Shown here one piece after another: positions 1-9,256 of a stretch of 64,000 bases of DNA. The first letter of the stretch is position 1. Every line of letters starts with the position of its first letter. This stretch comes from an uncultured Rhodobiaceae bacterium (GTDB lineage: Bacteria > Pseudomonadota > Alphaproteobacteria > RS24): the NCBI GenBank assembly GCA_937907245.1, contig CALCUM010000003.1, positions 372,001 to 436,000 on the forward strand, written 5' to 3'. Made by a program: the position numbers and the translations under genes. Under the pieces are notes generated by a model. The model saw nothing but the letters and a program-made list of their open reading frames with translations, was not told the origin of the DNA and ran no database searches.

Positions 1-13
1 GGTTTATCTGTCA

Positions 14-1051
14 TTAGTACCAAGCCTGTTCCTTGCCCGCGCGTTCCAAATCGCTCTGCGCCATCATTGTTACCAAGGCTTCAAAATCCACACTGGGTTC
101 CCAATTTAATTTTTCTTTCGCCTTGCTAGCGTCACCCACCATTGGGTCTGGCTCGCTCGGCCGATAAAAACTCTTACTAACCCCAATCATTTGGCGGCCC
201 GTTTTCCGGTCTATGCCTTTGGCCTCAAGGCCCTCGCCTTCAAATTCAATATCCAAGCCAACTGCTTTTGCGGCCAGCTCAACAAATTGTTTTACGGTGT
301 GGGTTTTCCCTGTGGCGACAACATAATTATCGGCTTCGGGCTGCTGTAGCATAGCCCACATAGCTTCCACGTAATCGCCCGCAAAGCCCCAGTCGCGCGC
401 ATTGTCGAGATTGCCCAGCATTAGGGTCTGTTGTCCGCCAGAGGCAATTTGCGCCAAGGTCGCGGTAATCTTGCGGGTAACAAATTCCATGCCACGCAAA
501 GGGCTTTCATGGTTGAACATAATACCGTTCGAGACATGCAAGCCATAGGCTTCGCGATAATTAACCACGGCCCAATAGGCAAATAATTTGGCCACCCCAT
601 AAGGCGAGCGCGGATGAAAGTCTTGGCTCTCATTCACCACGCCGCTACCTTTCAAACCGAAAATCTCGCTACTCGAGGCCTCAAATAGGCGCGCCTCTGG
701 CAGCACTAATTTGACCGCCTCCATTAGACGCAAGCACCCCATGCCAGAGGTTTCCCCGGTATAAAGCGGTTGTTGGAAACTGGCCTGTACCGAGCTTTGG
801 CCACCGAGATTATATATCTCATCGGGCCCAACCTCTTCGATAAGCCGCACGATAGAGGTAAAGTCCTGCATATCGAGTGTTTTCAACTCGACCTCTTGCG
901 CCACTTCGAGGGACACCAATCGGGGCAGGTTTAGGGTCGAGCTGCGCCTTACGGCTCCTACCACGCGATAGCCTTTATCGACGAGCGAGCGAGCAAGATA
1001 AGCTCCATCTTGACCAGTTATTCCGGTAATAAGGGCGGTTTTTTGGGTCAC
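14..1051 (-). CDS. GDP-mannose 4,6-dehydratase-like protein (first of two Gmd paralogs)
   Basis: Extended short-chain dehydrogenase of 345 residues, predicted to convert GDP-D-mannose to GDP-4-keto-6-deoxymannose in the cytoplasm. The Rossmann glycine motif GITGQDG lies at residues 10-16. The active-site block reads SSSEIFG near 126-132, with Ser where canonical Gmd has Thr, followed by YGVAK (Tyr151, Lys155). The shared C-terminal features RDWG and a FYRPSE stretch are present. It is transcribed divergently from a second, more canonical gmd across 153 bp. The paralog without a fucose synthase at its side could feed GDP-D-rhamnose or another 6-deoxyhexose, with a partner reductase outside the window. 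Family assignment is firm; the exact substrate is inferred. It ends in a TAATGA double stop. Confidence 0.85.
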   Translation of the reverse strand: MTQKTALITGITGQDGAYLARSLVDKGYRVVGAVRRSSTLNLPRLVSLEVAQEVELKTLDMQDFTSIVRLIEEVGPDEIYNLGGQSSVQASFQQPLYTGETSGMGCLRLMEAVKLVLPEARLFEASSSEIFGLKGSGVVNESQDFHPRSPYGVAKLFAYWAVVNYREAYGLHVSNGIMFNHESPLRGMEFVTRKITATLAQIASGGQQTLMLGNLDNARDWGFAGDYVEAMWAMLQQPEADNYVVATGKTHTVKQFVELAAKAVGLDIEFEGEGLEAKGIDRKTGRQMIGVSKSFYRPSEPDPMVGDASKAKEKLNWEPSVDFEALVTMMAQSDLERAGKEQAWY

Positions 1052-1204
1052 GTGTCACTCTTCTGTTTGGGCTGAGGGCAAACTATACAATCTGCCCTTG
1101 CTGTGCAACGACAATGGCGAGACTAGCTGGGCAATAGACAAACCCTCGCGAACGCGATACCTAATAAAGAAGTCAGTCAGATATTGTAAATTGCGGAGAT
1201 TATC

Positions 1205-2278
1205 GTGGGACAGAAAAAAGCTCTTATTACCGGTGTAACGGGCCAAGATGGTGCCTACCTCGCCCGCCTTTTGCTTGGCAAAGGCTATGAAGTCCATGGC
1301 ATGAAGCGTCGCGCTTCGTCGTTTAACACACAGCGTGTCGACGGCATTTACGCCGACCCGCATGACAGCGAAACCAACTTCCACATGCATTATGGCGATA
1401 TGACCGACAGCAGCAATATTATGCGCTTGGTGCAATCCATCGAACCCGATGAGATTTATAATCTGGCCGCCCAAAGCCACGTGCAAGTTAGCTTTGAGAC
1501 AGCCGAATATACCGCCAATGCCGATGCTTTTGGCACGCTACGGTTTTTAGAGGCCATCCGCACTTTGGGTCTGGTCGAAAAAACCCGCTTCTATCAAGCC
1601 TCGACTTCGGAGCTTTACGGTAAAGTACAAGAAGTGCCACAAAGCGAAACCACCCCGTTTTACCCACGCAGCCCTTATGCGGTGGCGAAGCTTTATGCTT
1701 ATTGGATTTGCGTCAATTATCGCGAAGCCTACGGCATGCATGTCTCGAACGGTATTTTGTTCAACCATGAAAGCCCAATGCGTGGCGAAACTTTTGTGAC
1801 GCAAAAAATCGCTATGGCTGCCGCCGCCATTGAAGCAGGCCACCAAGAAAAACTCTACCTCGGCAATTTAGACGCCAAACGAGATTGGGGCCATGCGCGC
1901 GAATATGTAGAGGGCATGCACGCGATTATTAATCATAAAGAAGGCGATGATTTTGTGCTGGCAACAGGGCGCACAGAAACCGTTCGTCGTTTCGTGGAGC
2001 TGGCCTTTGCCGAGATTAATCGGGAGATTGTCTGGGAAGGCAAAGATGTCGATGAAGTCGGCAAAGATGCCAAAACCGGAAAAACTCTGGTTGAGATTGA
2101 TCCGCGTTATTTCCGTCCGACAGAGGTTGAGCTGCTCATCGGCAACCCGAAAAAAGCCAAAGACGTGCTGGGATGGAAAGCCAAAATTGAATTAGAAGAG
2201 CTGGTGTCCGAAATGGTATCCGTGGCTCTGCATAATGCGCAACAGCCGCAACCCAACACCAAGCTGGCCGACTTTTAA
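1205..2278 (+). CDS. gmd: GDP-mannose 4,6-dehydratase
   Basis: Converts GDP-D-mannose to GDP-4-keto-6-deoxy-D-mannose, the first step to GDP-L-fucose. The 357-residue protein has GVTGQDG at 10-16, the canonical active-site block STSELYG at 133-139 (Thr134, Glu136), and YAVAK with Tyr158 and Lys162. The start is GTG, chosen because GGAG lies 6 nt upstream and the first residues align with the family N-terminus. The stop overlaps the start of the next gene by one base (TAATG), and that gene is the fucose synthase, so the pair forms a GDP-fucose module. manC in this window supplies the GDP-mannose. No phosphomannomutase is visible here. Confidence 0.93.
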   Translation: MGQKKALITGVTGQDGAYLARLLLGKGYEVHGMKRRASSFNTQRVDGIYADPHDSETNFHMHYGDMTDSSNIMRLVQSIEPDEIYNLAAQSHVQVSFETAEYTANADAFGTLRFLEAIRTLGLVEKTRFYQASTSELYGKVQEVPQSETTPFYPRSPYAVAKLYAYWICVNYREAYGMHVSNGILFNHESPMRGETFVTQKIAMAAAAIEAGHQEKLYLGNLDAKRDWGHAREYVEGMHAIINHKEGDDFVLATGRTETVRRFVELAFAEINREIVWEGKDVDEVGKDAKTGKTLVEIDPRYFRPTEVELLIGNPKKAKDVLGWKAKIELEELVSEMVSVALHNAQQPQPNTKLADF

Positions 2279-3210
2279 TGTATAATCTGGCCGGCAAACG
2301 GGTCTATGTAGCAGGCCATAAGGGTATGGTGGGGCGCGCTGTGGTGAAAGCTTTGGCCGCGGAAAACTGCACTATCCTGACCGCTGAACGCCAAGACGCC
2401 GATCTTATTCGCCAATCCGAAGTAGAAGCTTGGATGGCCGCCAATAAACCAGACGCCGTCGTCGTTTGCGCCGCGCGCGTTGGCGGTATTTTGGCCAATG
2501 ATACCTATCCGGCCGATTTCATTTATGACAATCTGATGATTGAAGCCAACCTCATCCGCGCCAGTTTCGATTGCGGGGTGGAAAAGCTTTTGTTTTTAGG
2601 CAGCAGCTGCATCTACCCCAAGCTAGCGCCGCAGCCGATATCTGAAGACGCGCTTCTGACCGGCACCTTAGAAGCTACCAACGAGTGGTATGCCATCGCT
2701 AAAATCGCCGGTATTAAAATGTGCCAAGCCTATCGCAAGCAGCATGGCGTCGACTTTATCTCGGCCATGCCAACCAATCTGTATGGCCCTTACGATAATT
2801 TTGATTTGCAATCGAGCCACGTTATTCCCGCGCTCCTGCGCAAATGCCATGAAGCCAAATTGGCCGGCGATGCGACCATGGAAGTCTGGGGCTCGGGAAA
2901 AGTTATGCGCGAGTTTTTACACGTAGAAGATTGCGCCGCCGGAATTGTCTTTTTGCTCAAGCATTATTCTGACATGAGCCACGTTAATTTGGGCACAGGC
3001 GAAGACGTAACCATCCGCCAATTAGCTGAAGCGATTACCAAGACCGTGGGTTTTGATGGCAGTTTGGCCTTTGACGCCAGCAAGCCCGACGGTACGCCGC
3101 GCAAATTGCTAGATGTCTCGAAAATAAATGACCTTGGATGGCGCCATAAGCTCGACCTTGATACCGGACTTTCGACTGCCTATCAGTGGTTTGTGGAGAA
3201 CGCTGCATGA
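2278..3210 (+). CDS. fcl: GDP-L-fucose synthase
   Basis: NADPH-dependent epimerase/reductase (WcaG/Fcl family, 310 residues) turning GDP-4-keto-6-deoxymannose into GDP-L-fucose. The nucleotide-binding loop GHKGMVG is at about 14-20. The catalytic Ser-Tyr-Lys set is seen in the LGSSCIYP block and in NEWYAIAK, and the family histidine is in SSHVIPALL. There is no separate ribosome-binding site: the ATG overlaps the stop of gmd, implying translational coupling. Its own stop overlaps the ATG of the following glycosyltransferase by 4 nt, so gmd, fcl and that transferase are one transcription unit. Confidence 0.93.
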   Translation: MYNLAGKRVYVAGHKGMVGRAVVKALAAENCTILTAERQDADLIRQSEVEAWMAANKPDAVVVCAARVGGILANDTYPADFIYDNLMIEANLIRASFDCGVEKLLFLGSSCIYPKLAPQPISEDALLTGTLEATNEWYAIAKIAGIKMCQAYRKQHGVDFISAMPTNLYGPYDNFDLQSSHVIPALLRKCHEAKLAGDATMEVWGSGKVMREFLHVEDCAAGIVFLLKHYSDMSHVNLGTGEDVTIRQLAEAITKTVGFDGSLAFDASKPDGTPRKLLDVSKINDLGWRHKLDLDTGLSTAYQWFVENAA

Positions 3211-4286
3211 GGATTTTCATCGTAACGCAAACCTTCCCGCCCCAAATCGGGGGAATGGAAGGGGTGATGAAAAGCCTAGCCGAAAAATACGCACAAACCC
3301 TTTCTGACCCTCAAAATGTCATCGTTCTGCCCGACAAACCCTATGAGGCAAACACGCCTTATCGCATTCACCAAAATACACGCCTTAAACCCTTTCGAGC
3401 GATGATGAAAAGACGTTGGCTGGCAAAACACTTGAAGGCAGAGGATGTGGTTATTTGCGACAGTTGGAAATCCGTCGCCGCCGTGCCACCCCACAAAGGC
3501 ACACTGGCTGTTTTGGCGCACGGGCAAGAGTATTTAAAATCAGGCCGCCGTGCCAAGCGAGTGCAAAAAGCGCTAAACCGCGCCAGCCATATTGTGGCCA
3601 GCTCGGAGTTTACCCTAGATTTGGTCAAGAGCGGCTGGCAGGTGAAACACGCCAAAACAGTCGCCATTCCTCCAACCTATATGCTGCCCAAGGACGCCGC
3701 GAAGCGCATTGCGCAAAAACAACGCTCGCGCCAAGGCGCAATTGAATTGGTTACCATATGCCGTTTAGAGGCCCGCAAAGGCCTGCTTCAAAGCCTGCAA
3801 GCCCTAGCCCGCCTCGATACCACTCTGCCAGATTGGCGCTGGTCCATCGGCGGCAGCGGCCCTCAAGCCGATATTTTGGCGGCCGCAATTCCCGCCCTCG
3901 GGTTGCAAAATAAAGTCACTTTATTGGGCCGTGTCGAAGACACACAAAAAAATAATTTATTAGCGCAAGCCGACATCTATCTAATGCCATCCTTCCAAGA
4001 CGGCAAAAGCCTGGAGGGTTTTGGCATTAGCTACGCAGAAGCGGCTCGCTTCGGGGTTCCCTCCATTGCGGGCACGGCAGGCGGCGCGCCAGAGGCCGTG
4101 CGCAATGGCGAAACCGGTTGGTGCGTCGATACATTGAACACTGCAGAACTAGATGCTGCCTTGCAACAGGCCCTAAGCGACCCGAAATTGCGCCGCGCCA
4201 TGGGAGACACTGCCCGCCTAGATTACGCCGAACGGCTGAGTGGTGGCGTAACTCTGTCACATCTATCTGATTTTCTTGCCCTATAG
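3207..4286 (+). CDS. GT4-family glycosyltransferase
   Basis: Retaining GT-B glycosyltransferase of about 359 residues, expected to add a sugar to the lipid-linked polysaccharide on the cytoplasmic face. The N-terminus has the GT4 loop FPPQIGGMEGV. The C-terminal domain carries ICRLEARKG and the nucleotide-sugar binding block EGFGISYAEAARFGVPSIAG with the EX7E-type glutamates. The start at the MRIFIVTQ methionine is preferred over an upstream in-frame ATG because it makes the 4-nt ATGA overlap with fcl. Position after gmd-fcl suggests fucose or another deoxyhexose as donor sugar; this is inference. Confidence 0.85.
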   Translation: MRIFIVTQTFPPQIGGMEGVMKSLAEKYAQTLSDPQNVIVLPDKPYEANTPYRIHQNTRLKPFRAMMKRRWLAKHLKAEDVVICDSWKSVAAVPPHKGTLAVLAHGQEYLKSGRRAKRVQKALNRASHIVASSEFTLDLVKSGWQVKHAKTVAIPPTYMLPKDAAKRIAQKQRSRQGAIELVTICRLEARKGLLQSLQALARLDTTLPDWRWSIGGSGPQADILAAAIPALGLQNKVTLLGRVEDTQKNNLLAQADIYLMPSFQDGKSLEGFGISYAEAARFGVPSIAGTAGGAPEAVRNGETGWCVDTLNTAELDAALQQALSDPKLRRAMGDTARLDYAERLSGGVTLSHLSDFLAL

Positions 4287-4335
4287 ACATTTAACCCTTA
4301 ATCTGGCCGAATAAGCCAGCTATAATAAGAAGTTA

Positions 4336-5574
4336 GTGAAAGGGCTGATTGTGGCGCAAAAATTTTCTACGACGAGCCTAATTTTGCTTGTCCTCATAGG
4401 GCCGCTTTTAGCTCTGGCGATAAAAGGCTTTGCGGTGCTTCTGGCTCTAGCCGGAGTTTTTGCGTTCTTAGCCCTTATTTTGCAAAACAAATGGCCAAAC
4501 ATGTCTCGGTTCAAATCTCACGCTTGGCCGCTTGCCCTGCTGACTTGGGTAAGTTTGTCAGCTATTTGGAGCCTTCACGATGATGCGGGCAATAAACTTG
4601 CTCAGCTCCTCTTAAGTTTATTTTTTGCCATCAGCTTATTGTTTCTCTTTAAACAATTGGAACAAGAAGAAAAAAGTGTTTGGCGCCGACGCATTTCAAT
4701 TTCACTGAGCCTTGGCCTTGGCTTATCTTTACTGCTCGGCCCCTGGCAGATATATGCGCCGAACCTAGCCGATGCCCTCAGCCCGGTTTTAGAGCTGCTA
4801 CGCCAAGTCAACCGCTCGCTCACCATTGTCGCTATTCTCGTCTTTATTTACGCTGGATCTATCGTCCAGCGCCGACCCCGCATAGCCTTTGCCCTTTTGG
4901 CCGTCAGCACGGCGGTGGCTTTTTATTCGGAAAGCCAATCTGCCGCTTTGGCCATGACACTCGGATGGCTGGCTTTGGGGCTGGCTCATTTTTCGGTGAA
5001 AGTTACCCGCTTTTTGATACTGGCAAGTTTTGCCCTTTCGTTATTGTTCATGGCTCCGTTCAGCATTCGTGCTTTTGAAGAAAAATGGAGCACCACCTAT
5101 TTGCCCCAAGCCATACATAACTCCGCCGCCCCCAATATTCGGTCGTGGATTTATTATGTTTACTCAAAAGAGTTTTTATCAAAGTCTCTATTCGGTCATG
5201 GTTTGCAGTCGAGCCGTAATTTCAATCCCGAAAATCTAGAAGCCTACGTATCTGAATGCAGAAAAATGTCGCGCTCCTACGGTCATTGCACCTCGGCGAT
5301 AAAAAACCAAACTGTGGCCGCTCATGCCCATAATTTACTGCTTCAGATATTGTTTGAACTCGGAATCATCGGCGGAATTTTATGCCTATTTGTCCTTGGA
5401 AAATGGCTACCCAGCCAACAGTCGAAAGCCAATATTTGGCGAATGGGGGCGTGGGGCGCTGGCATGGGAACGCTCATGTTTAGCTATAATTTCTGGCAGT
5501 CTTGGCTTATGGCCAGCCTGTTAATTTGTGCTTTGAGTGCGGCTATACTGCTGCCCAGTAATACGGCGGAATAG
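4336..5574 (+). CDS. O-antigen ligase/polymerase-type membrane protein (Wzy/WaaL superfamily)
   Basis: Polytopic inner-membrane protein of 412 residues with about 11-12 hydrophobic segments. A large polar, presumably periplasmic loop in the second half ends in the superfamily signature HAHNLLLQILFELGIIGG. Such proteins polymerise repeat units (Wzy) or ligate finished glycan to lipid A core (WaaL), and sequence alone rarely separates the two. The GTG start follows a 49-nt gap after the GT4 gene; a second GTG 15 nt downstream is possible. It sits between a glycosyltransferase and the WecA-like gene, which fits Wzy. Confidence 0.75.
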   Translation: MKGLIVAQKFSTTSLILLVLIGPLLALAIKGFAVLLALAGVFAFLALILQNKWPNMSRFKSHAWPLALLTWVSLSAIWSLHDDAGNKLAQLLLSLFFAISLLFLFKQLEQEEKSVWRRRISISLSLGLGLSLLLGPWQIYAPNLADALSPVLELLRQVNRSLTIVAILVFIYAGSIVQRRPRIAFALLAVSTAVAFYSESQSAALAMTLGWLALGLAHFSVKVTRFLILASFALSLLFMAPFSIRAFEEKWSTTYLPQAIHNSAAPNIRSWIYYVYSKEFLSKSLFGHGLQSSRNFNPENLEAYVSECRKMSRSYGHCTSAIKNQTVAAHAHNLLLQILFELGIIGGILCLFVLGKWLPSQQSKANIWRMGAWGAGMGTLMFSYNFWQSWLMASLLICALSAAILLPSNTAE

Positions 5575-5578
5575 CCTC

Positions 5579-6619
5579 ATGAGTTTAAGCCCTTTTTTAA
5601 GCACTTTGGCCCTAGCCACTGTAGCCATAAGCCTCACCCTGAGCTTTATCCTAAGGCCACTCGCCGCTCGCCATGGGCTGGTCGACAAGCCTGGCGGACG
5701 CAAAACCCACACCGGCGACATTCCGCTGCTGGGCGGCGTGGTCATCTTCCTCACTTTTAGCGCTGTTTTGGTTTATTTATCCGCGCTCAACGCTCCCCTG
5801 ATAATCGCGATGGCTTTATTATTGGTCTTGGGCCTTTGCGACGACCGGTATGATTTAAAACCTACCTATAAATTACTCGGCCAAGTTGGCGCCGCCTTTA
5901 TTCTTATGTTCGCTGGCGACATTCACATCGCCTCGCTTGGCAGCTTGCCAGGTGGCGGAGAACTATTGCTGGGCATTTGGGGATATCCGCTCACGCTGAT
6001 CGCCATCGTCGGTTTAATCAATGCCCTGAACATGAGTGATGGCATCGATGGGCTAGCCGCCAGTCTTGCGCTGATGGCTCTCGCGCATCTGGTAATGGCC
6101 ATGCAACTCATTGGTCGGCCCTTGGGTGACGATGTGCTGCTGGAAGTAATTGTCTTTAGCGCTGCCATACTGGGATTTTTCTTGCTCAATATAGGGCTGA
6201 TAAAAAGTCAGAAAGTCTTTTTGGGCGACACGGGATCGATGATTCTTGGGCTATTTCTCGCCTATCATCTCATATTGGCCAGCCAACGCCAGCCCCTGAC
6301 GGACACACTCCCCACCTCCCTCGTGCCTTGGATGGTCGCCTTGCCGGTTGTCGATACGCTCACCCTGATTTATCGCCGCCTGCGCCAGGGCCTATCGCCC
6401 ATGGCGCCAGACCGCACGCATTTGCATCATTTACTAATGGACACCGGCCTATCTGCGCGGATTACATTAATCGTCATGCTGATTATGGCTGACGTTTTGT
6501 TCTGGTCGGGCTTTGTGCTCAGTCAGTTCGGCGGCTTTGTTGCAGGCGTTGTTTTCATTCTACTGCCATTTTTCTACTACGGCTTCGTGACAAAAAAATT
6601 ATCCGTCAAAAGCAAATAG
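5579..6619 (+). CDS. WecA/TagO-type undecaprenyl-phosphate sugar-1-phosphate transferase
   Basis: Initiating polyisoprenyl-phosphate N-acetylhexosamine-1-phosphate transferase, about 346 residues with about 10-11 membrane segments. It starts Wzx/Wzy-type glycan assembly by loading HexNAc-1-P (usually GlcNAc-1-P) onto undecaprenyl phosphate. Seen: the GRKTH/HTGDIPLLGG entry loop, the Mg2+ aspartates in LCDDRYDL, the NMSDGIDGLAASLA motif, the VFLGDTGSM block and the cytoplasmic His-rich loop DRTHLHHLL. The ATG just after the previous stop is chosen; 14 extra upstream codons would overlap the preceding gene. The protein is closer to WecA than MraY because of context and the HLHH loop. Confidence 0.88.
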   Translation: MSLSPFLSTLALATVAISLTLSFILRPLAARHGLVDKPGGRKTHTGDIPLLGGVVIFLTFSAVLVYLSALNAPLIIAMALLLVLGLCDDRYDLKPTYKLLGQVGAAFILMFAGDIHIASLGSLPGGGELLLGIWGYPLTLIAIVGLINALNMSDGIDGLAASLALMALAHLVMAMQLIGRPLGDDVLLEVIVFSAAILGFFLLNIGLIKSQKVFLGDTGSMILGLFLAYHLILASQRQPLTDTLPTSLVPWMVALPVVDTLTLIYRRLRQGLSPMAPDRTHLHHLLMDTGLSARITLIVMLIMADVLFWSGFVLSQFGGFVAGVVFILLPFFYYGFVTKKLSVKSK

Positions 6620-6629
6620 GGCTGAGCAC

Positions 6630-8217
6630 ATGAGCCAGCCTAACAAAACACTTGTTGCCCGGTTCTTTCCAAAGCTGCTGCTGCTAGGTTTTATTATAGG
6701 GCATGGGTTTGTTTTGGTTTGGCCTGCCATCACCGAGTTCAATGATGGGCGTTTTCTACTGCATATGGATGAACGTATTTCCTACGATCAAATAAAGCCG
6801 GTTACGCAAGCGCGAGGGCCCGTGGACTTGATTGTGGCACTCGTCGGTTCCGACTTCCGCTATGGCCGATTGATGTATGTTTTACCTGCTTCCTTTGCGG
6901 GTGTTGCAGAGGTTTTTTGGGGCGAGAGGGGTTTTATTTCCTCTATCCGCCTGTTCTTCTATCTGTCTATTTTGGCTAGCGCTTTATTGGTCTTCAAAAT
7001 GGGGCGCTATAGTTTGGCGTCGGCCCTAGCGGCCATAACAATTATGAGCCTGCCCTATACAGAATATTTCGCCACCCTGCCAAAGCCCGATGCGCCGCAA
7101 GTCTTGTGCCTATTGATCGGTCTTCTGGCTCTATCCAAACATCGTCCTCTTATCGCGGGGCTTTTTATCGGGCTGGCTATGGGGTTCAAACTATCGTCTC
7201 TTTTTGCCCTTCCCGTGTTGGCTGTTTGGCTGGCCTCTAGCGCTATTCGGACGCGCCTTGGAGACACACCAAACAAGCCTGACGAAAGCCAATACATGGC
7301 GGTTTATCGGCGGCTTTGGCCTCTCCATGTTAGCCAATGTGCCGATACTGCTGGTTATCCCTTATGGCTGGGAAGTCTATCTTCATTTCATCGTGGGCAA
7401 TTCTACGCATGGCTCAGACATTCTGGGGCTGCCCATTGTTTTATGGCTCAAAGGCTTTCCACAAGCCGTCGGGGGATACCTAAATGTCGTCGCTTTTGGC
7501 GCTCTATTCGCCTTGGCAAGCGCCTTTCTCATTCGCCGTGTGCCCAAGGGGCTGCGGCAAAGCTTGCCTCTTAGCGTGCTTCTTTTCGGCATTGCCCTCA
7601 CTTGGTTTTTGTCGGTTGTCTTTACGACCCCAAGACTATGGGGGCATTACTTGTGGCCTAGCTATGTGCTGCTAATCGCGGGTCTGAACTTGCACCTAGC
7701 GCAGCAACGAAACACTGGCGGGTTTCGCAAAACAGTGCGGGCTATCTATATGCTTGGATTATTGGCGATATGCGCCAATGCTTACGTTGTGCAGGACAAT
7801 CGATATCAAACTCAATTGCCTCGCCCTAACGCAACACAGCAATTGCTTCTCGAAACTCAATATGCCCACGCGCAAAATTATTTACAAAATCTGCCGTCCG
7901 CCTCCAAGCCTTGGCTTATTCACTTCGACCCGCGCCTTTATCAAGTCGCATCTACGCAGGCCTATTCTATCGAGAATTATTGGGGGCCCTATCACCTCTG
8001 GTCAAAGGCCCCGCACGCCATCCTCGTCCAAGGTCAAATTGTCGAGACATCGTCAAAACCACGGTCTGAACATGACCTTGAGATGAACGAGGCCTATGCG
8101 CTAGCGATGCCACGCTTGCGCGCGCCGCATGGCAGCTGCCAAACGGCACCATGTTATAAATTGGTTCTAAATCGAGATGATTTGGCAATCTGGCAAAAAA
8201 TCAGTCAAGCTCCATAG
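6630..8217 (+). pseudogene. GT-C-like membrane glycosyltransferase gene, frameshifted
   Basis: Two overlapping plus-strand frames together make one membrane protein of about 530 residues. The first frame starts at 6630 with membrane segments and an HMDE stretch near residue 46, like the acidic motif of GT39/ArnT-type GT-C enzymes. It stays sensible until AIRTRLGD. The continuation (IGGFGLSMLANVP onward, six or more further membrane segments and a periplasmic-type tail) is in the next frame. The switch lies between about 7250 and 7300 and needs one extra or two missing bases. Either the gene is broken or the assembly has an indel; no clear slippery heptamer is visible. It follows the WecA-like gene by 10 nt, ending the plus-strand operon. 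Confidence 0.7.
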
Positions 8218-8218
8218 T

Positions 8219-9256
8219 CTATAATTGTGCCGCCGCCAGAGATTGACGATATTTTTCTGCATCCCAATCCAATAGGTCAGCCACATCTGAATCTTTCAAA
8301 GGCACGGGCCTGCTATCGACGGGCAGCCGAACGACCACATCTGCGTAACACAGCAATTGCTCGCGGGCGGCTTGCGTGGCCGTGCCGGACACCAGCACCC
8401 CTTCCCCTTCAACCAAAATAAAGTCTGGCGCATTTTCGATAAGCGTTGGGGCCTCGCCCCCTAAGCGTTCCAAAGAACAACAGACCGCACGCGGGCCCAA
8501 AAACACCGCGTGATCTGGATATAAAACCCATGCTGTTTTCGCCATCTCCAGCGCTGCCGCATCCCTAGCCAAAACATCTAGGTTTTCATCTTTTGACCAA
8601 GCATAGTGCCCCGCCAGAGCTTCTGGCAGGCCAGCTGCACCAGAACTTGCCGAGGCTTTTAGCTGCACGGGTTGGCGAACACACGCGATAATCTGCGCTA
8701 GTTTTTTGTCCAATTCGCTTACCGTTTCGGCGGCCACCACAATTCCATGATTGGCCAGCAACACCAAATCCATGGCCCCCAAATCATCAGCCGCCGCGCT
8801 CACCGCTTGAGCCAAGTCAGCTCCCGGTTTGAAATAATCGACAAGACACCAAGCGATATCGCTAGGTAGAGCTGCCGCAAATGCAGCTCGCGGATTATGG
8901 CCTACCAATAAAGCCAAAGGGTCAATGGCATGCACATGGAGAACATATTTTTGCGGCATGAGCGCATGCAATAGGGTTTCAATAGAGGGGCGCAAATCAC
9001 CGCCATCCGCCGCCTTGGGTTGGGTCGAAAAATCACCTTTTTGCAGACGTTCCCGAACGGGCTGCAAATCTACGGCCACAAAAATGGGCTTTTCTTCCGC
9101 TTCCGATAAACGCGTGCCAGACGCTTTTACCCAGAGGGTATCCGCTTGTTTCCAAGAAGCATTGCCGCCGCCGCCTTGCACCAACAAACGATCTCGGCCA
9201 ACGCGGGCGCAAAGGGCAAGGAGGTCATCGCCGTGAGACGTGGGCGCGATGCTCAT
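8219..9256 (-). CDS. Class II aldolase/adducin-domain protein
   Basis: Protein of 345 residues; roughly 1-210 form a class II (zinc) aldolase/epimerase fold, as in L-fuculose- and L-ribulose-phosphate enzymes. Seen: GGGGNASWK (phosphate-loop-like GN[AT]S), VKASGTRL, the HVHAID pair and NHG histidine expected to bind metal, with a further domain of about 130 residues (HYAWSKDENLDV onward) as in two-part RhaD-like aldolases. It is the last gene of the seven-gene operon and its ATG overlaps the HAD gene stop by 4 nt. In that setting it may make or cleave a phosphorylated keto-sugar intermediate, which is inference. The substrate is unknown. Confidence 0.75.
   Translation of the reverse strand: MSIAPTSHGDDLLALCARVGRDRLLVQGGGGNASWKQADTLWVKASGTRLSEAEEKPIFVAVDLQPVRERLQKGDFSTQPKAADGGDLRPSIETLLHALMPQKYVLHVHAIDPLALLVGHNPRAAFAAALPSDIAWCLVDYFKPGADLAQAVSAAADDLGAMDLVLLANHGIVVAAETVSELDKKLAQIIACVRQPVQLKASASSGAAGLPEALAGHYAWSKDENLDVLARDAAALEMAKTAWVLYPDHAVFLGPRAVCCSLERLGGEAPTLIENAPDFILVEGEGVLVSGTATQAAREQLLCYADVVVRLPVDSRPVPLKDSDVADLLDWDAEKYRQSLAAAQL

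Noticed and set aside
421-633. Plus-strand open frame within the first gmd-like gene
   Set aside because: Antisense shadow of a well-supported gene with no family resemblance.
1083-1120. Minus-strand TTGCAC/TATAGT pair as promoter for the first gmd-like gene
   Set aside because: Spacing of 15 nt is short and the match is weak.
4303-4319. CTGGC/GCCAG hairpin after the GT4 gene
   Set aside because: Only five base pairs and no T-run; the operon probably continues.
7204-7300. Independent start for the second half of the frameshifted gene
   Set aside because: The downstream frame begins in the middle of a membrane protein and its first residues repeat the region already coded in the other frame; no ribosome-binding site is seen.
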